Source: JANNNF01 sp963772935
Lineage (GTDB): Bacteria; Pseudomonadota; Alphaproteobacteria; Rhodobacterales; Rhodobacteraceae
Reading direction: 5' to 3'
Length of the DNA: 64,000 bases
NCBI GenBank assembly: GCA_963772935.1
Contig: CAVYZK010000009.1
Location: 806,001 to 870,000, forward strand
Part shown: piece after piece, positions 17,033 to 26,108 of the stretch
Position numbering within the stretch: position 1 is the stretch's first letter
Layout of the letters: the number at the start of each line of letters is the position of its first letter
Notes under the pieces: model-generated
What the model saw: only the letters and a program-made list of their open reading frames with translations
Databases searched by the model: none
Told to the model about the DNA's origin: nothing
Made by a program: the position numbers and the translations under genes

Positions 17033-18320
17033 CGACACAATGGTCAACGCCTTCGTCCCCGGCGCAGCCTTGCCGCCCGAAGATGCCGCCCTGATCGCCC
17101 GGCGTCAGGCCGTGCTGGGGCCGGCCTATCGGCTGTTCTATGAAACCCCGGTGCATCTGGTGCGGGGCAGCGGGGTCTGGCTGTATGATGCGGCGGGCGA
17201 GGCTTATCTCGACGTCTACAACAACGTGGCAAGCGTCGGTCATTGCCACCCCCGCGTGGTAGCGGCAATGTCTGCGCAAGCGGGGATTCTGGCCAGCCAT
17301 ACCCGATACTTGCATGACGGTGTGCTGACCTATGCCGAACGGTTGCTGGCGCATTTCCCCCCGGCGCTGTCCCATGTGATGTTCACCTGCACGGGATCCG
17401 AGGCCAACGATCTGGCGCTGCGGCTGGCGCGGGCGCGCACCGGGGGCACGGGGGTGATCGTCACCGCCAACGCCTATCACGGGGTCACGCTGGCGGTGGC
17501 GGAAATGTCGCCCTCGCTTGGGGCGGGGGTGCCGTTGGGGCCGCATGTGCGGGTGGTCCCTGCGCCGCATGGGCCTGATGCGGCGGCGACGTTTACCGCC
17601 GATGTGCAGACCGCGATTGACGACATGCAGGCGCATGGCATTCGCCCCTGCGCGCTGCTGGTGGATACGATCTTTTCGTCTGACGGTGTTGTGACCGGGC
17701 CTGCGGGCTTTCTGGCAGGCGCTGTGGCCGCGATCCGCGCGGCGGGTGGGTTGTTCATCGCCGATGAGGTGCAACCGGGCTTTGGCCGCACTGGGGATGC
17801 GATGTGGGGGTTTCAGCGCCACGGGCTGGTGCCGGACATGGTGTCTTTGGGCAAGCCGATGGGCAATGGCTACCCGATTGCGGGCCTTGTGATGCAGCCC
17901 GATGTGGTGGCCGAATTTGGCGCAAAGGCGCGCTATTTCAACACCTTCGGCGGCAATGCTGTGGCGGCGGCGACGGCCTTGGCGGTGCTGGACGTGATTG
18001 AGGACGAAGGGTTGATGCAGAACTCGGCCAGCGTCGGCGCACTGTTCCGCCAAGGGCTGGAAGGTCTGGCGCAGGATCACGCCTGCCTTGGCGATATCCG
18101 CGCGGCGGGGCTGTTTCTGGGGGTGGATATCGTTGATGAAACGGGTCAGCCCGACGGTGCCCGCGCCGTCCGCATCGTCAATGATCTGCGCGCCGCCCGG
18201 GTGCTGATTTCCGCCACCGGCCCGCGCGGCCACGTGTTGAAACTGCGCCCGCCGCTGGTGTTTTCAGCCGACAATACCGCGCTGTTTCTGGACCGTCTGG
18301 ACCGCGTTCTGCGCGCCTAA
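17025..18320 (+). CDS. Class III PLP-dependent enzyme, 5-phosphohydroxylysine phospho-lyase / aminotransferase-like
   Basis: 431 residues. Features of the class III fold include VYNNVASVGHCHPRVV at the N-terminus, FTCTGSEANDLALRLAR for phosphate binding, FIADEVQPGFGRTG with the PLP-pyridine Asp, and the Schiff-base Lys in VSLGKPMGNGYPIAG. FNTFGGNAVAAATALAVL follows. AGXT2L-type phospho-lyases belong to this subfamily, and the overlapping kinase gene upstream supports a kinase plus phospho-lyase two-step degradation of a hydroxylated amino acid. An ordinary omega-aminotransferase role is the main alternative. It converges with the fuconate dehydratase gene, whose stop overlaps by four bases. 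Confidence 0.75.
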   Translation: MPDDTMVNAFVPGAALPPEDAALIARRQAVLGPAYRLFYETPVHLVRGSGVWLYDAAGEAYLDVYNNVASVGHCHPRVVAAMSAQAGILASHTRYLHDGVLTYAERLLAHFPPALSHVMFTCTGSEANDLALRLARARTGGTGVIVTANAYHGVTLAVAEMSPSLGAGVPLGPHVRVVPAPHGPDAAATFTADVQTAIDDMQAHGIRPCALLVDTIFSSDGVVTGPAGFLAGAVAAIRAAGGLFIADEVQPGFGRTGDAMWGFQRHGLVPDMVSLGKPMGNGYPIAGLVMQPDVVAEFGAKARYFNTFGGNAVAAATALAVLDVIEDEGLMQNSASVGALFRQGLEGLAQDHACLGDIRAAGLFLGVDIVDETGQPDGARAVRIVNDLRAARVLISATGPRGHVLKLRPPLVFSADNTALFLDRLDRVLRA

Positions 18321-19603
18321 GTCCAGGCAGCACCCCAGGGATAGGCGTGTTCCTCCAGCGTTTTGGCCTTCATCTGAATGGAATAGCCGGGGTCTTCGGG
18401 CGGCATGTAATGCCCCCCTTTCATCACAACCGGGGTCAGGAAATGGCCGTGCAGATGATCGACATATTCCAGCACCCGGTCATCGAGACTGCCTGACACC
18501 GCGATGAAATCGAACATCGACAGATGCTGCACATATTCGCAAAGCCCCACCCCACCCGCATGCGGGCAAACCGGCACGCCGAATTTTTCGGCCAGCAGCA
18601 ACACCCCCACGATCTCATTCACGCCGCCCAGACGGGCGCTGTCGAGTTGCAGGAAGGACAGACCCTTGGCTTGCAGGAATTGCTTGAACATCACCGCGTT
18701 CTGGCAATGCTCGCCCGTCGCCACCCGGATGGGGGCAAGCGCGCGGGCAATGGCGGCATGGCCCAGAATGTCATCGGGGCTGGTCGGTTCTTCGATCCAC
18801 CACGGGTCGAACTGCGCCAGTTCCCGCATGTTCGCAATCGCCTGATCCACACCCCAGACCTGATTGGCATCCATCATCAACCGCCGGTCAGGGCCGATCT
18901 CCTGCCGCAAGATCGCCGCCCGCCGCATGTCATCGGCCAGATTGCCGCCCACCTTCATCTTGAAATGGGTCCAGCCTTCGGCCAAGGCCGCCCGCACCAG
19001 CCCGCGCATCTTGTCGTCGGAATAGCCCAGCCACCCGGCGCTGGTGGTATAGGCGGGAAAGCCGCTGGCGCGCATCTGGGCGGTGCGGGCGGCGCGGCCT
19101 GACAGTTTCTCCTCCAGCCTCTCGCGGGCCTCGCCCGGGTCCAGCGCGTCGGACAGATAGGTCCAATCAACGAGCTTGACCGTTTCGGCAGGCGACATTT
19201 CGGTGAGGATCCGCCAGACCGGCAGCCCCTGCACCTTGCCCATCAGATCCCACATCGCGTTCACAATCGCCGCCGCAGCCAGATGGATCACACCCTTTTC
19301 CGGCCCGACCCAACGCAGCTGGCTGTCGCCGGTGACCCGCTTCCACATTGCCCCCATATCGGCAAACAGGGTGTCGGCCTCTCGCCCTACCAGCAGCGGG
19401 GCAAGTGCGTTTATCGCCGCCACGCAGAGTTCATTCCCGCGTCCGATGGTGAAGGTCAGGCCGTGGCCCTGCAGGCCGCTTGCCGTTTCGATGATGCAAT
19501 AGGCCGCAGAATAATCGGGGGCGAGGTTCATCGCGTCAGACCCATCAAGGCTGCGCGAGGTGGGAAAGCGTATGTCCGATGCCCGAATGGCGGTGATCCG
19601 CAT
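18317..19603 (-). CDS. fucD: L-fuconate dehydratase (enolase superfamily)
   Basis: 428 residues. It starts MRITAIRASDIRFPTSRSLDGSDAMN, the hallmark N-terminus of fuconate dehydratases. The catalytic KxK is in HFKMKVGGN, metal ligands are in MMDANQVW and WWIEEPTSPDD with RVATGEHCQN, and the His base is in CPHAGGVGLCEYVQHL. It dehydrates L-fuconate to 2-keto-3-deoxy-L-fuconate. As last gene of the minus-strand arm of the fucose regulon it follows rbsK, and the divergent arm supplies uptake and C1 oxidation. No obvious 2-keto-3-deoxyfuconate dehydrogenase or aldolase is present in the window. Confidence 0.92.
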   Translation of the reverse strand: MRITAIRASDIRFPTSRSLDGSDAMNLAPDYSAAYCIIETASGLQGHGLTFTIGRGNELCVAAINALAPLLVGREADTLFADMGAMWKRVTGDSQLRWVGPEKGVIHLAAAAIVNAMWDLMGKVQGLPVWRILTEMSPAETVKLVDWTYLSDALDPGEARERLEEKLSGRAARTAQMRASGFPAYTTSAGWLGYSDDKMRGLVRAALAEGWTHFKMKVGGNLADDMRRAAILRQEIGPDRRLMMDANQVWGVDQAIANMRELAQFDPWWIEEPTSPDDILGHAAIARALAPIRVATGEHCQNAVMFKQFLQAKGLSFLQLDSARLGGVNEIVGVLLLAEKFGVPVCPHAGGVGLCEYVQHLSMFDFIAVSGSLDDRVLEYVDHLHGHFLTPVVMKGGHYMPPEDPGYSIQMKAKTLEEHAYPWGAAWT

Positions 19604-19606
19604 GGC

Positions 19607-20527
19607 CTAACCCTTTGTCAGTAAAGCCTCTATTTCTGTGCGTGACGGCATGGCAGGTGCTGTGCCCGCCCGCGTGACGGAAATGCCCGCCGTGGCATTG
19701 GCAAAGCGCATTGCATCGGCGATATCGCGGCCTTCCGACAAGGCGACCGCAAAGCCGCCGTTGAAGGCATCGCCAGCCCCGGTGGTTTCGACCACCGGCC
19801 CCGCACTGACCACCGGCACATGGACCGTCCGGGTCTTGTCGCGGTACAGCGCGCCGTTCGACCCAAGCGTGATGACCACCGCCCCCACCCCACGCGCCAT
19901 CAGCGCATCGGCGGCGGCTTCGGCCTCGGCAATGGTGGTCACGGGCAGGCCGGTCAGCGCCTCGGCCTCGGTCTCATTCGGGGTGATGTAATCGCACAAG
20001 GCCAGCATCGCATCGGACAGTTCTGCCGCTGGCGCGGGGTTCAGGATGGTGGTCACACCTGCGGCGCGGGCAATTTCCAAGCCCCGGATGGCCGCAGGGA
20101 TCGGCTGTTCAAGCTGCGTCACAAACACCGACGCGCCCTCGATCAGATCGCGTTTCGCCTCGACATCCTCGACCGATACCCGGCCTGCCGCCCCTGCGGC
20201 CACGATGATGGCGTTGTTGCCGGTGCTGTTTTCGATGAAGATATAGGCGGCCCCGGTGTAGCTGTCATGATCCACCGTCACCTCGGGCACCACGCCCGCC
20301 TTGGCCCATGTGGCCTGCGCAATCTCGGCAAAGGCATCCGGCCCCAGACGGGTGATGAAATGCACATTGCCGCCCGCCATGGCTGCGGCGACGGATTGGT
20401 TCGACCCCTTGCCCCCCGGCCCCAGGACGAAAGAGGTGCCCAGAATCGTCTCGCCCATCTTGGGCTGACGGTCGGCGCGGTAGGCGGTGTCGGCCACGAA
20501 AATACCAAGGATGACGATCGGTTTCAT
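19607..20527 (-). CDS. rbsK: Ribokinase / PfkB-family sugar kinase
   Basis: 306 residues. The N-terminal glycine-rich region (GPGGKGSNQSVAAAMAGG) and the C-terminal anion hole and catalytic base (VVETTGAGDAFNGGFAVAL, Asp of GAGD) are both intact, along with TLGSNGALY. It would phosphorylate ribose or a related sugar with ATP. It sits between fucU and fuconate dehydratase, which is unusual for a purely oxidative fucose pathway, so it may serve another sugar such as ribose or arabinose brought in by the same importer. The start is four bases from the fucU stop. Confidence 0.88.
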   Translation of the reverse strand: MKPIVILGIFVADTAYRADRQPKMGETILGTSFVLGPGGKGSNQSVAAAMAGGNVHFITRLGPDAFAEIAQATWAKAGVVPEVTVDHDSYTGAAYIFIENSTGNNAIIVAAGAAGRVSVEDVEAKRDLIEGASVFVTQLEQPIPAAIRGLEIARAAGVTTILNPAPAAELSDAMLALCDYITPNETEAEALTGLPVTTIAEAEAAADALMARGVGAVVITLGSNGALYRDKTRTVHVPVVSAGPVVETTGAGDAFNGGFAVALSEGRDIADAMRFANATAGISVTRAGTAPAMPSRTEIEALLTKG

Positions 20528-20530
20528 CGC

Positions 20531-20983
20531 TTACACCTCCGGCGCGATCACGCCCTTGCGGAGCATGAAACAACCATAGAACCGCCGCTCACCCGTCTGC
20601 ACCACGGCATAGGCAGTGCGGGCCATGTCATAGAACGCAAAGCGTTCGATGCTGATCATCGGGCGGGGCTGGCCCTCGGCTGCATCAATCTCGGCCTGCA
20701 CCTCGATCTGCACGGGCGGCAGGGTGGCGGCGTCGCCCACCACCTCCATCCGGCCCGCGAAATCCGGCACGAACGTATCCAGCGGCAGCACGGTCAGGAT
20801 GGCGTTCATCGCCTGCGCCGCCGTCAGGTTTTCCATCCGCAGCAGTTTGCCCGTGACGGTGGCGCGCGCCACCTGATCGGCAGGAAAGTTGGTGTCGCAC
20901 ACGATCAGCACATCGCCGTGGCCCATGGCGCGCAAGCACCCCAGCACTTCGGCGTTCAGCCGGTTGTCGATCCCTTTGAGCAT
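20531..20983 (-). CDS. fucU: RbsD/FucU-family sugar mutarotase (copy 1)
   Basis: 150 residues from ATG 20983. The sequence MLKGIDNRLNAEVLGCLRAMGHGDVLIVCDTNFPA carries the family's catalytic-region His and Asp, and it ends with RRFYGCFMLRKGVI. FucU proteins interconvert alpha and beta L-fucose. A longer in-frame ORF reaching 21118 enters the neighbouring ATPase gene and is not real. A second, divergent-arm copy (26109-26564) starts with the same MLKGID and ends in the same GCF-L-KGVI pattern, so this is a retained duplication within one regulon. Confidence 0.88.
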   Translation of the reverse strand: MLKGIDNRLNAEVLGCLRAMGHGDVLIVCDTNFPADQVARATVTGKLLRMENLTAAQAMNAILTVLPLDTFVPDFAGRMEVVGDAATLPPVQIEVQAEIDAAEGQPRPMISIERFAFYDMARTAYAVVQTGERRFYGCFMLRKGVIAPEV

Positions 20984-21020
20984 CGTATCCCTCCCCTTTT
21001 TCGCGCGCCTCTGGCGCGAC

Positions 21021-22082
21021 TTAAATCCGCGCGCCGGTCGCCTTGTCGAACAGATGCACCGCGCCTTGTTCCGGGGCAAGGGTAAGGACATCGCCGGGGC
21101 GGAAGGAAACCCGGTCACGGAACACCGCTGTCATCTCACGCCCCTGGACGCGCAGGACCACGTGGGTTTCCGACCCGGTCGGTTCCACGACGGCCACCGT
21201 GCCTTGCAACCCCCTATCCGCCACATGCAGCGTTTCGGGGCGGATGCCGCAGACCACCTCTTGCCCCACCTGCACCGAAACACCCGGCGGCAACGGCAAG
21301 ACCGCGCCGTAGGTTTCCACCATCAACCCGCTGTCGCCTGCCACCACACGCCCGTCCAGCAGGTTCATCGACGGGCTGCCGATGAAACTGGCGACAAAGA
21401 TGTTCGCCGGACGGTCGTACAGGTCCAACGGGGCGCCAACCTGTTCGATACGCCCTCCCTGCATCACCACAATCTTGTCGGCCATGGTCATGGCCTCGAT
21501 CTGGTCATGCGTCACATAGACGGTCGTGGTCTTGAGCCGCAGGTGCAATTCCTTGATTTCGGTCCGCATTTGCACGCGCAGCTTGGCGTCCAGGTTCGAC
21601 AGGGGTTCATCGAACAGGAACACCTTGGGGTCGCGCACAATGGCCCGGCCCATGGCAACCCGTTGACGCTGGCCACCCGACAGGGCGCGGGGAAAGCGGT
21701 CCAGATAGGGCGTGAGGCCCAGAATCTCACCCGCGCGTTCCACTTTGGCGCGCACGGCGGCCTTGTCCATGCCGCGCATTTTCAGCGCGAAACCCATGTT
21801 CGCCGCCACGGTTTTGTGCGGATACAAGGCGTAGTTCTGGAACACCATCGCGATATCCCGCTCGCTTGGTGGCAGGTTGTTCACCCGGGCGGACCCTATG
21901 TTGATATCACCACCCGACACTTCCTCCAGCCCGGCGATCATCCGCAGCAGGGTGGATTTGCCGCAGCCCGATGGCCCGACCAGCACCACAAACTGCCCAT
22001 CCGTGATATCCAGATCAAGCCCGTGCATCACCTGCAAGCCGCCATAGGATTTGCGCAAATTGCGGATTGTGACTTCGGCCAT
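21021..22082 (-). CDS. ABC transporter ATP-binding protein, UgpC/MalK type
   Basis: 353 residues. It has Walker A GPSGCGKST, signature LSGGQRQRVAMGRA, Walker B VFLFDEPLSNLD, a switch His in VYVTHDQIEAM and a C-terminal TOBE/MalK regulatory domain (FIGSPSMNLLDG, GIRPETLH). It should energise the CUT1-type importer whose binding protein and two permeases lie on the other side of the 283-base divergent promoter; those genes include no ATPase of their own. It is first in the minus-strand arm, upstream of fucU, rbsK and fucD. Confidence 0.92.
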   Translation of the reverse strand: MAEVTIRNLRKSYGGLQVMHGLDLDITDGQFVVLVGPSGCGKSTLLRMIAGLEEVSGGDINIGSARVNNLPPSERDIAMVFQNYALYPHKTVAANMGFALKMRGMDKAAVRAKVERAGEILGLTPYLDRFPRALSGGQRQRVAMGRAIVRDPKVFLFDEPLSNLDAKLRVQMRTEIKELHLRLKTTTVYVTHDQIEAMTMADKIVVMQGGRIEQVGAPLDLYDRPANIFVASFIGSPSMNLLDGRVVAGDSGLMVETYGAVLPLPPGVSVQVGQEVVCGIRPETLHVADRGLQGTVAVVEPTGSETHVVLRVQGREMTAVFRDRVSFRPGDVLTLAPEQGAVHLFDKATGARI

Positions 22083-22151
22083 GTACGCCCCCCTGCTGGT
22101 CTGGACCTGACGCTAGCCGCTGTGGCGGGGCCTGTCCACATGCTGATCATA

Positions 22152-22163
22152 CTAACATGTTAG
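22152..22163 (+). promoter_or_regulatory. Palindromic operator CTAACATGTTAG, copy 1
   Basis: A perfect 12-bp palindrome lies in the divergent fucose promoter region, five bases upstream of a TTGACA hexamer. The identical 12-mer occurs at 28551-28562, next to the GntR repressor gene. Two exact copies at promoters of one pathway make it the likely binding site of that FadR-type GntR protein. Confidence 0.75.
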
Positions 22164-22167
22164 AATC

Positions 22168-22197
22168 TTGACAGCCCACCCGCCCCCTGCGTAGCTT
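22168..22197 (+). promoter_or_regulatory. Candidate promoter of the fucose importer operon
   Basis: A consensus -35 TTGACA (22168-22173) is followed after 18 bases by TAGCTT (22192-22197) as a weak -10. The GntR operator is immediately upstream. The leader to the binding-protein ATG at 22366 would be about 160 bases. Confidence 0.5.
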
Positions 22198-22365
22198 ACC
22201 CATGGATATGGTGCGAAGGGGTGGGGAGGCCCCGTTTGCGATTGCACAGCGCAGTCGCCCCGCGCAGCCACACCGGATCAACGACGACATGCGATCACTG
22301 ACGACTGAGGGAAAACCGCCGGCGGCCCGAAGCGGCACAGACTGGCATCAACGGGAGGAGATAAC

Positions 22366-23997
22366 GTGAAGGTAGAGATTTATGAGGCCATGCAGCGCGC
22401 CCAGATAAGCCGCCGCCGCATGCTGCAAGGGGCGACCGCACTGGGTGCGATGGCGCTGTTGCCGATGTCGATGAAACCCGCCGCAGCCCAGGACAGCCTG
22501 CGCGCCAAGATCCTCGCGATCCCCGGGGTCGGTCAGGGCAGCCCGACCGATGTGCATTGGCAGCAGGTCGGCGAGCTGTGCCTTGATGCGACCAAGGCCA
22601 ATGTGGCCGAAGGCGAATTTGCCGGGGTGGAGCTGACCTTCCTTGGCCTGAACAACCAGAACCAGCACAACGTGCTGTTCCGCGGGTTCCTCAAGTCTTG
22701 GGAAGCCTACACGGGTGCCAAGATCAACTGGGTGGACCTTGCCCAAGCCGACTATAACGCCCGACTGCAACAGTCGATTGCGACTGGGACGGTGGACTTT
22801 GACATCCTCGCCATGGGTGCCCCGTTTGAGGGCGACACTGCCGGGCGCGGTCTGCTGTCGGAAATGCCGGACTGGGTGAAAACCCAGATCGACATGGCCG
22901 ATTATGTGGCCTACCTGCAAGCGCCTGTTGGCACATGGGATGGCAAGACCTACCGGATTTCGGTGGATGGCGACTGCCATACCTTCTCGTATCGCAAGGA
23001 CTACTTCGGCGACGGCTCGATCTCGGGCATGGCAGAGGCTCCGAAGACCTGGCAAGAAGTGCAGGCCGCAACCAAGGCACTGGCTGGCAAGACCGACCCG
23101 CTGACGGGGCTGCCCGCCTACGGCTATCTTGACCCGCTGAAAGGCTGGGGCGGGTTCGGGTTCTACTTCCTTGAAAGCCGCGCGACCGCCTATGCCAAGC
23201 ATCCCGACAACAAGGCATGGCTGTTCGACCCGGAAACCATGAAGCCCTATGTCAACAACCCGGCCTTCGTGCGCGCCATTCAGGACGTGATGGATGTGCA
23301 ATCCATCGGCCCGGCTGACCAGATCAACGCCGATCCGGGCACCACGGCATTCCAGGAATTCCTGGCGGGCACGGGGTCGATGATCTCGTGGTGGGGCGAT
23401 GTAGGGTCGAACGCGCGCACCTCTGACAGTTCGGTCGTGGGCGATGTCACCTCGTTCTCGATCCTGCCGGGGTCGGACGATGTGTATAACAACGTGACGG
23501 GGGCGTGGGATACGCTTGCCTCAGGTCCGAACCATGCGCCGAACATGGCCTATATCGGCTGGGGCGTGTACGTCACCTCGCTGGTCGAGGGCGATGAGAA
23601 GCGCAAGAAAGCCGCGTGGTCTGCCGCAGCCCATCTGGGTGGCAAGGACATTTCGCTGTGGATGGCGGCCTATCCGTCGGGCTATCAGCCCTACCGCACC
23701 AGCCAGTTCCAGTACGAGGAATGGGAAGCGGCGGGCTATGACCGGGCGTTCGTCGAAGACTACCTCGGGTCGAACCTTGACAGCTACAACCACCCGAACT
23801 CGGCGATTGAACCCCGTATTCCCGGCATCTTCCAGTATTACTCGGTGGCCGAGGACGAATTGGCCAAGGGCTTTGCCGGGCAATACAAATCGGCACAGGA
23901 AACCGCCGATGCCATTGCCGCCGCATGGGAAAAGATCACCGACCAGATCGGGCGTGACAGCCAGATCAAGCTCTACAAGGCAAGTCTGGGGATGTGA
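22366..23997 (+). CDS. Extracellular solute-binding protein of a CUT1-type (L-fucose?) ABC importer, Tat signal
   Basis: 543 residues. The N-terminus has a twin-arginine signal (ISRRRMLQGATALGAMALLPM) ending near AAAQ, so export is probably folded and Tat-dependent. The mature protein is a type II binding fold with extracellular solute-binding family features, such as EAYTGAKINWVDLAQADYNARL and GTGSMISWWGDVGS. At over 500 residues it is longer than typical MalE homologues. It heads the plus-strand arm directly downstream of the palindrome-bearing promoter. Fucose as ligand is inferred from the surrounding catabolic genes. Confidence 0.88.
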   Translation: MKVEIYEAMQRAQISRRRMLQGATALGAMALLPMSMKPAAAQDSLRAKILAIPGVGQGSPTDVHWQQVGELCLDATKANVAEGEFAGVELTFLGLNNQNQHNVLFRGFLKSWEAYTGAKINWVDLAQADYNARLQQSIATGTVDFDILAMGAPFEGDTAGRGLLSEMPDWVKTQIDMADYVAYLQAPVGTWDGKTYRISVDGDCHTFSYRKDYFGDGSISGMAEAPKTWQEVQAATKALAGKTDPLTGLPAYGYLDPLKGWGGFGFYFLESRATAYAKHPDNKAWLFDPETMKPYVNNPAFVRAIQDVMDVQSIGPADQINADPGTTAFQEFLAGTGSMISWWGDVGSNARTSDSSVVGDVTSFSILPGSDDVYNNVTGAWDTLASGPNHAPNMAYIGWGVYVTSLVEGDEKRKKAAWSAAAHLGGKDISLWMAAYPSGYQPYRTSQFQYEEWEAAGYDRAFVEDYLGSNLDSYNHPNSAIEPRIPGIFQYYSVAEDELAKGFAGQYKSAQETADAIAAAWEKITDQIGRDSQIKLYKASLGM

Positions 23998-24030
23998 CGA
24001 CCGGGGGCAACCCCGCGTGCATGAAACAAG

Positions 24031-24054
24031 CAGGGCGGGGGTCACCCCGCCCTG
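24031..24054 (+). promoter_or_regulatory. Intercistronic hairpin between binding protein and first permease
   Basis: A perfect 10-bp stem CAGGGCGGGG/CCCCGCCCTG with tetraloop GTCA lies between the binding-protein stop (23997) and the permease GTG (24081). No T-run follows. It probably acts as a 3' mRNA stabiliser or partial terminator that keeps binding protein in excess over the permeases. Confidence 0.65.
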
Positions 24055-24080
24055 CCGAAATCTGAAAGGTTGAACCCGGC

Positions 24081-25184
24081 GTGAGCAGCGGCACCACACT
24101 TCATGTCGTGACCAACGACAACATATCCGACTCCCGCCGCCGCTTTGGCCGGGTGATCATGTGGGGCACGACGGCGCTGCTGGCGGCGGTCGCCTTGGCG
24201 CAGGGGTTGGATGCCACAGGGCAGATCGACCTTGGGTTCACCAACTGGCGGCCCACGCTTTATGCCTATCTGGTCTGGTCGGCGGCGCTGTGCTGGGGGC
24301 AGGTGCTGCTGTATGGCGAGCAAGGCAAGCGCACCCTGTTTGTACTGCCTGCGGCGTTGTTCGTGGTGTCGCTGACGGTGTTTCCGCTGCTGTTCGGGCT
24401 GATCATCGCGTTTTCGGACTGGAACCTGTCGTCGCCCGATGGGCGCAAGTTCAACGGCGTGGCGAACCTTGTGCAGATGTGGCACGACCCGTTCTACTGG
24501 AACGCGCTTCTGAACATGGTCTGGTATACCCTTGCAATCCTTGTGGAATACGCGATTGCCTTTGGCCTTGCCCTGCTGCTGAATTCCGAAATCCGCGCGC
24601 GCAAGTTCTTTCGGGTGGCGTTCCTGCTGCCCCTGATGCTGTCGCCGATTGCGGTGTCATGGATGATCGGCAAGTCCATGCTGGAACCCCGCTTTGGCCC
24701 GATTGCGCGGCTTGCGCGCAATCTTGGCTGGGACAATCCCAGCTTTTTCGGCAGCCCGGAAATCGCCCGCGCGACCATCATGGTGATGGATGCCTGGACC
24801 TATATTCCCTTCATGATGATCATGATCCTTGCCGGATTGCAGGCGATCCCCAAAGAGTTGCATGAGGCCGCGAAAGTGGACGGCGCGAATGGCTGGCGCA
24901 ATTTCTGGGAAGTGACCTTCCCGCTGATGCTGCCGGTGTCGATCACCGCCGTGCTGATCCGCATCATCTTCAAACTGAAACTGGCGGATATCGTCATCGC
25001 CGTCACCTCGGGCGGTCCGGGGGGGGCGACGGATACGGTGACCAGCTTCATCTTCCGCGAATACCGTGACAGGTCCAACGTCGGTTACGGCACGCTGCTG
25101 GCCATGGTCTATCTGGTGATCATCGTGATCGCGATGACCGGGCTGATGAAACTCGCCGACCGCTTTACAAGGCCAAGCACCTGA
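24081..25184 (+). CDS. ABC sugar transporter permease (MalF-like)
   Basis: 367 residues starting at GTG 24081 with AAAGG upstream. Hydrophobic segments occur around residues 28-42, 62-77, 90-115, 150-172, 190-205, 240-258, 288-305 and 340-358. The EAA cytoplasmic loop is ELHEAAKVDGANGWRNFWEVTFPLMLP. An N-terminal extension with two predicted membrane segments precedes the usual permease core. It pairs with the next gene to form the membrane channel, and the stop overlaps its ATG (TGATG). Confidence 0.9.
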   Translation: MSSGTTLHVVTNDNISDSRRRFGRVIMWGTTALLAAVALAQGLDATGQIDLGFTNWRPTLYAYLVWSAALCWGQVLLYGEQGKRTLFVLPAALFVVSLTVFPLLFGLIIAFSDWNLSSPDGRKFNGVANLVQMWHDPFYWNALLNMVWYTLAILVEYAIAFGLALLLNSEIRARKFFRVAFLLPLMLSPIAVSWMIGKSMLEPRFGPIARLARNLGWDNPSFFGSPEIARATIMVMDAWTYIPFMMIMILAGLQAIPKELHEAAKVDGANGWRNFWEVTFPLMLPVSITAVLIRIIFKLKLADIVIAVTSGGPGGATDTVTSFIFREYRDRSNVGYGTLLAMVYLVIIVIAMTGLMKLADRFTRPST

Positions 25185-26104
25185 TGACCCAAACGCAGAT
25201 TTTTCACGACGCCGCCAGCGACACGGGCTTTCGCGCCAAATGGTGGGCGGGGCGCACCGCCGTGTATGGCGCGCTGATCCTGTGGGCGGTGATCTGCCTG
25301 TTCCCGATCTATTGGACCATCACCACCAGCTTCAAGATGGCCCCGAACGTGATGCAGGGCCACATGGTGCCTTGGGTTGACTACACCCCCAAATGGCTGG
25401 GGTGGAAAACCATCGGCCTTGCCCCCGAAACATGGTCGGCGCAATCGACCGTGCGGGATGAGTTTTTCAAGCGTTTCGGCAATTCGGTGGTGGTGTCGCT
25501 ATCGGCCTCCACCCTTGCCGTGATGCTGGGGTCACTGGCGGCCTATGGGTTGTCGCGGTTTTCCTACAAGTTCGGCTATATGCGCAACGGCGATATCTCG
25601 TTCTTCTTCCTGTCCCAACTGATCCTGCCGCCTGTGGTCTTGGCCCTGCCCTTTCTGGTGCTGTACAAGGAACTGGCGCTGCTGGACACGCGGATCGGGT
25701 TGATCCTGCTGTATACCTTGTCGGTGCTGCCCATCGTGATCTGGATCATGCGGGATCAGTTTTCGTCCATTCCGACCGAGGTAGAGGAAGCAGCGCTGGT
25801 CGATGGCCTGTCGGTCTGGGGCGCGTTCATCACCATCATCCTGCCGATTGCCCTGCCTGGCATGGTCGCGGCCTTTATCCTGAGCCTCGTGCTGACGTGG
25901 AACGAATATTTCTTTGCGGCCCTGCTGACCTCGACCCATGCCAACACCCTGCCCGTGCTGGTGGCCAGCCAGACCGGCAGCCAAGGCATATCGTGGTGGT
26001 CGATGGCCGCCCTTTCCTTTGCTGCCATCCTGCCGCTGATCGTGATCGGCATCGTGCTGGAACGCTTCATCATCAAGGGCATGGCCGCAGGGGCGGTGAA
26101 GTGA
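25184..26104 (+). CDS. ABC sugar transporter permease (MalG-like)
   Basis: 306 residues with six predicted membrane helices. The EAA loop EVEEAALVDGLSVWGAFITIILPIALPG lies in the C-terminal half, and LTWNEYFFAALLTSTHANTLPV is typical of the MalG/LacG group. It is the second membrane subunit of the fucose-type importer, translationally coupled to the first. A large soluble loop (about residues 55-95) lies after the first helix. Four bases separate it from fucU copy 2. Confidence 0.9.
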   Translation: MTQTQIFHDAASDTGFRAKWWAGRTAVYGALILWAVICLFPIYWTITTSFKMAPNVMQGHMVPWVDYTPKWLGWKTIGLAPETWSAQSTVRDEFFKRFGNSVVVSLSASTLAVMLGSLAAYGLSRFSYKFGYMRNGDISFFFLSQLILPPVVLALPFLVLYKELALLDTRIGLILLYTLSVLPIVIWIMRDQFSSIPTEVEEAALVDGLSVWGAFITIILPIALPGMVAAFILSLVLTWNEYFFAALLTSTHANTLPVLVASQTGSQGISWWSMAALSFAAILPLIVIGIVLERFIIKGMAAGAVK

Positions 26105-26108
26105 CGCC

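Noticed and set aside
22083..22365. A 63-residue minus-strand frame in the divergent fucose promoter
   Set aside because: It has a Cys/Arg-rich composition and no ribosome-binding site, and it overlaps the operator and -35 element.
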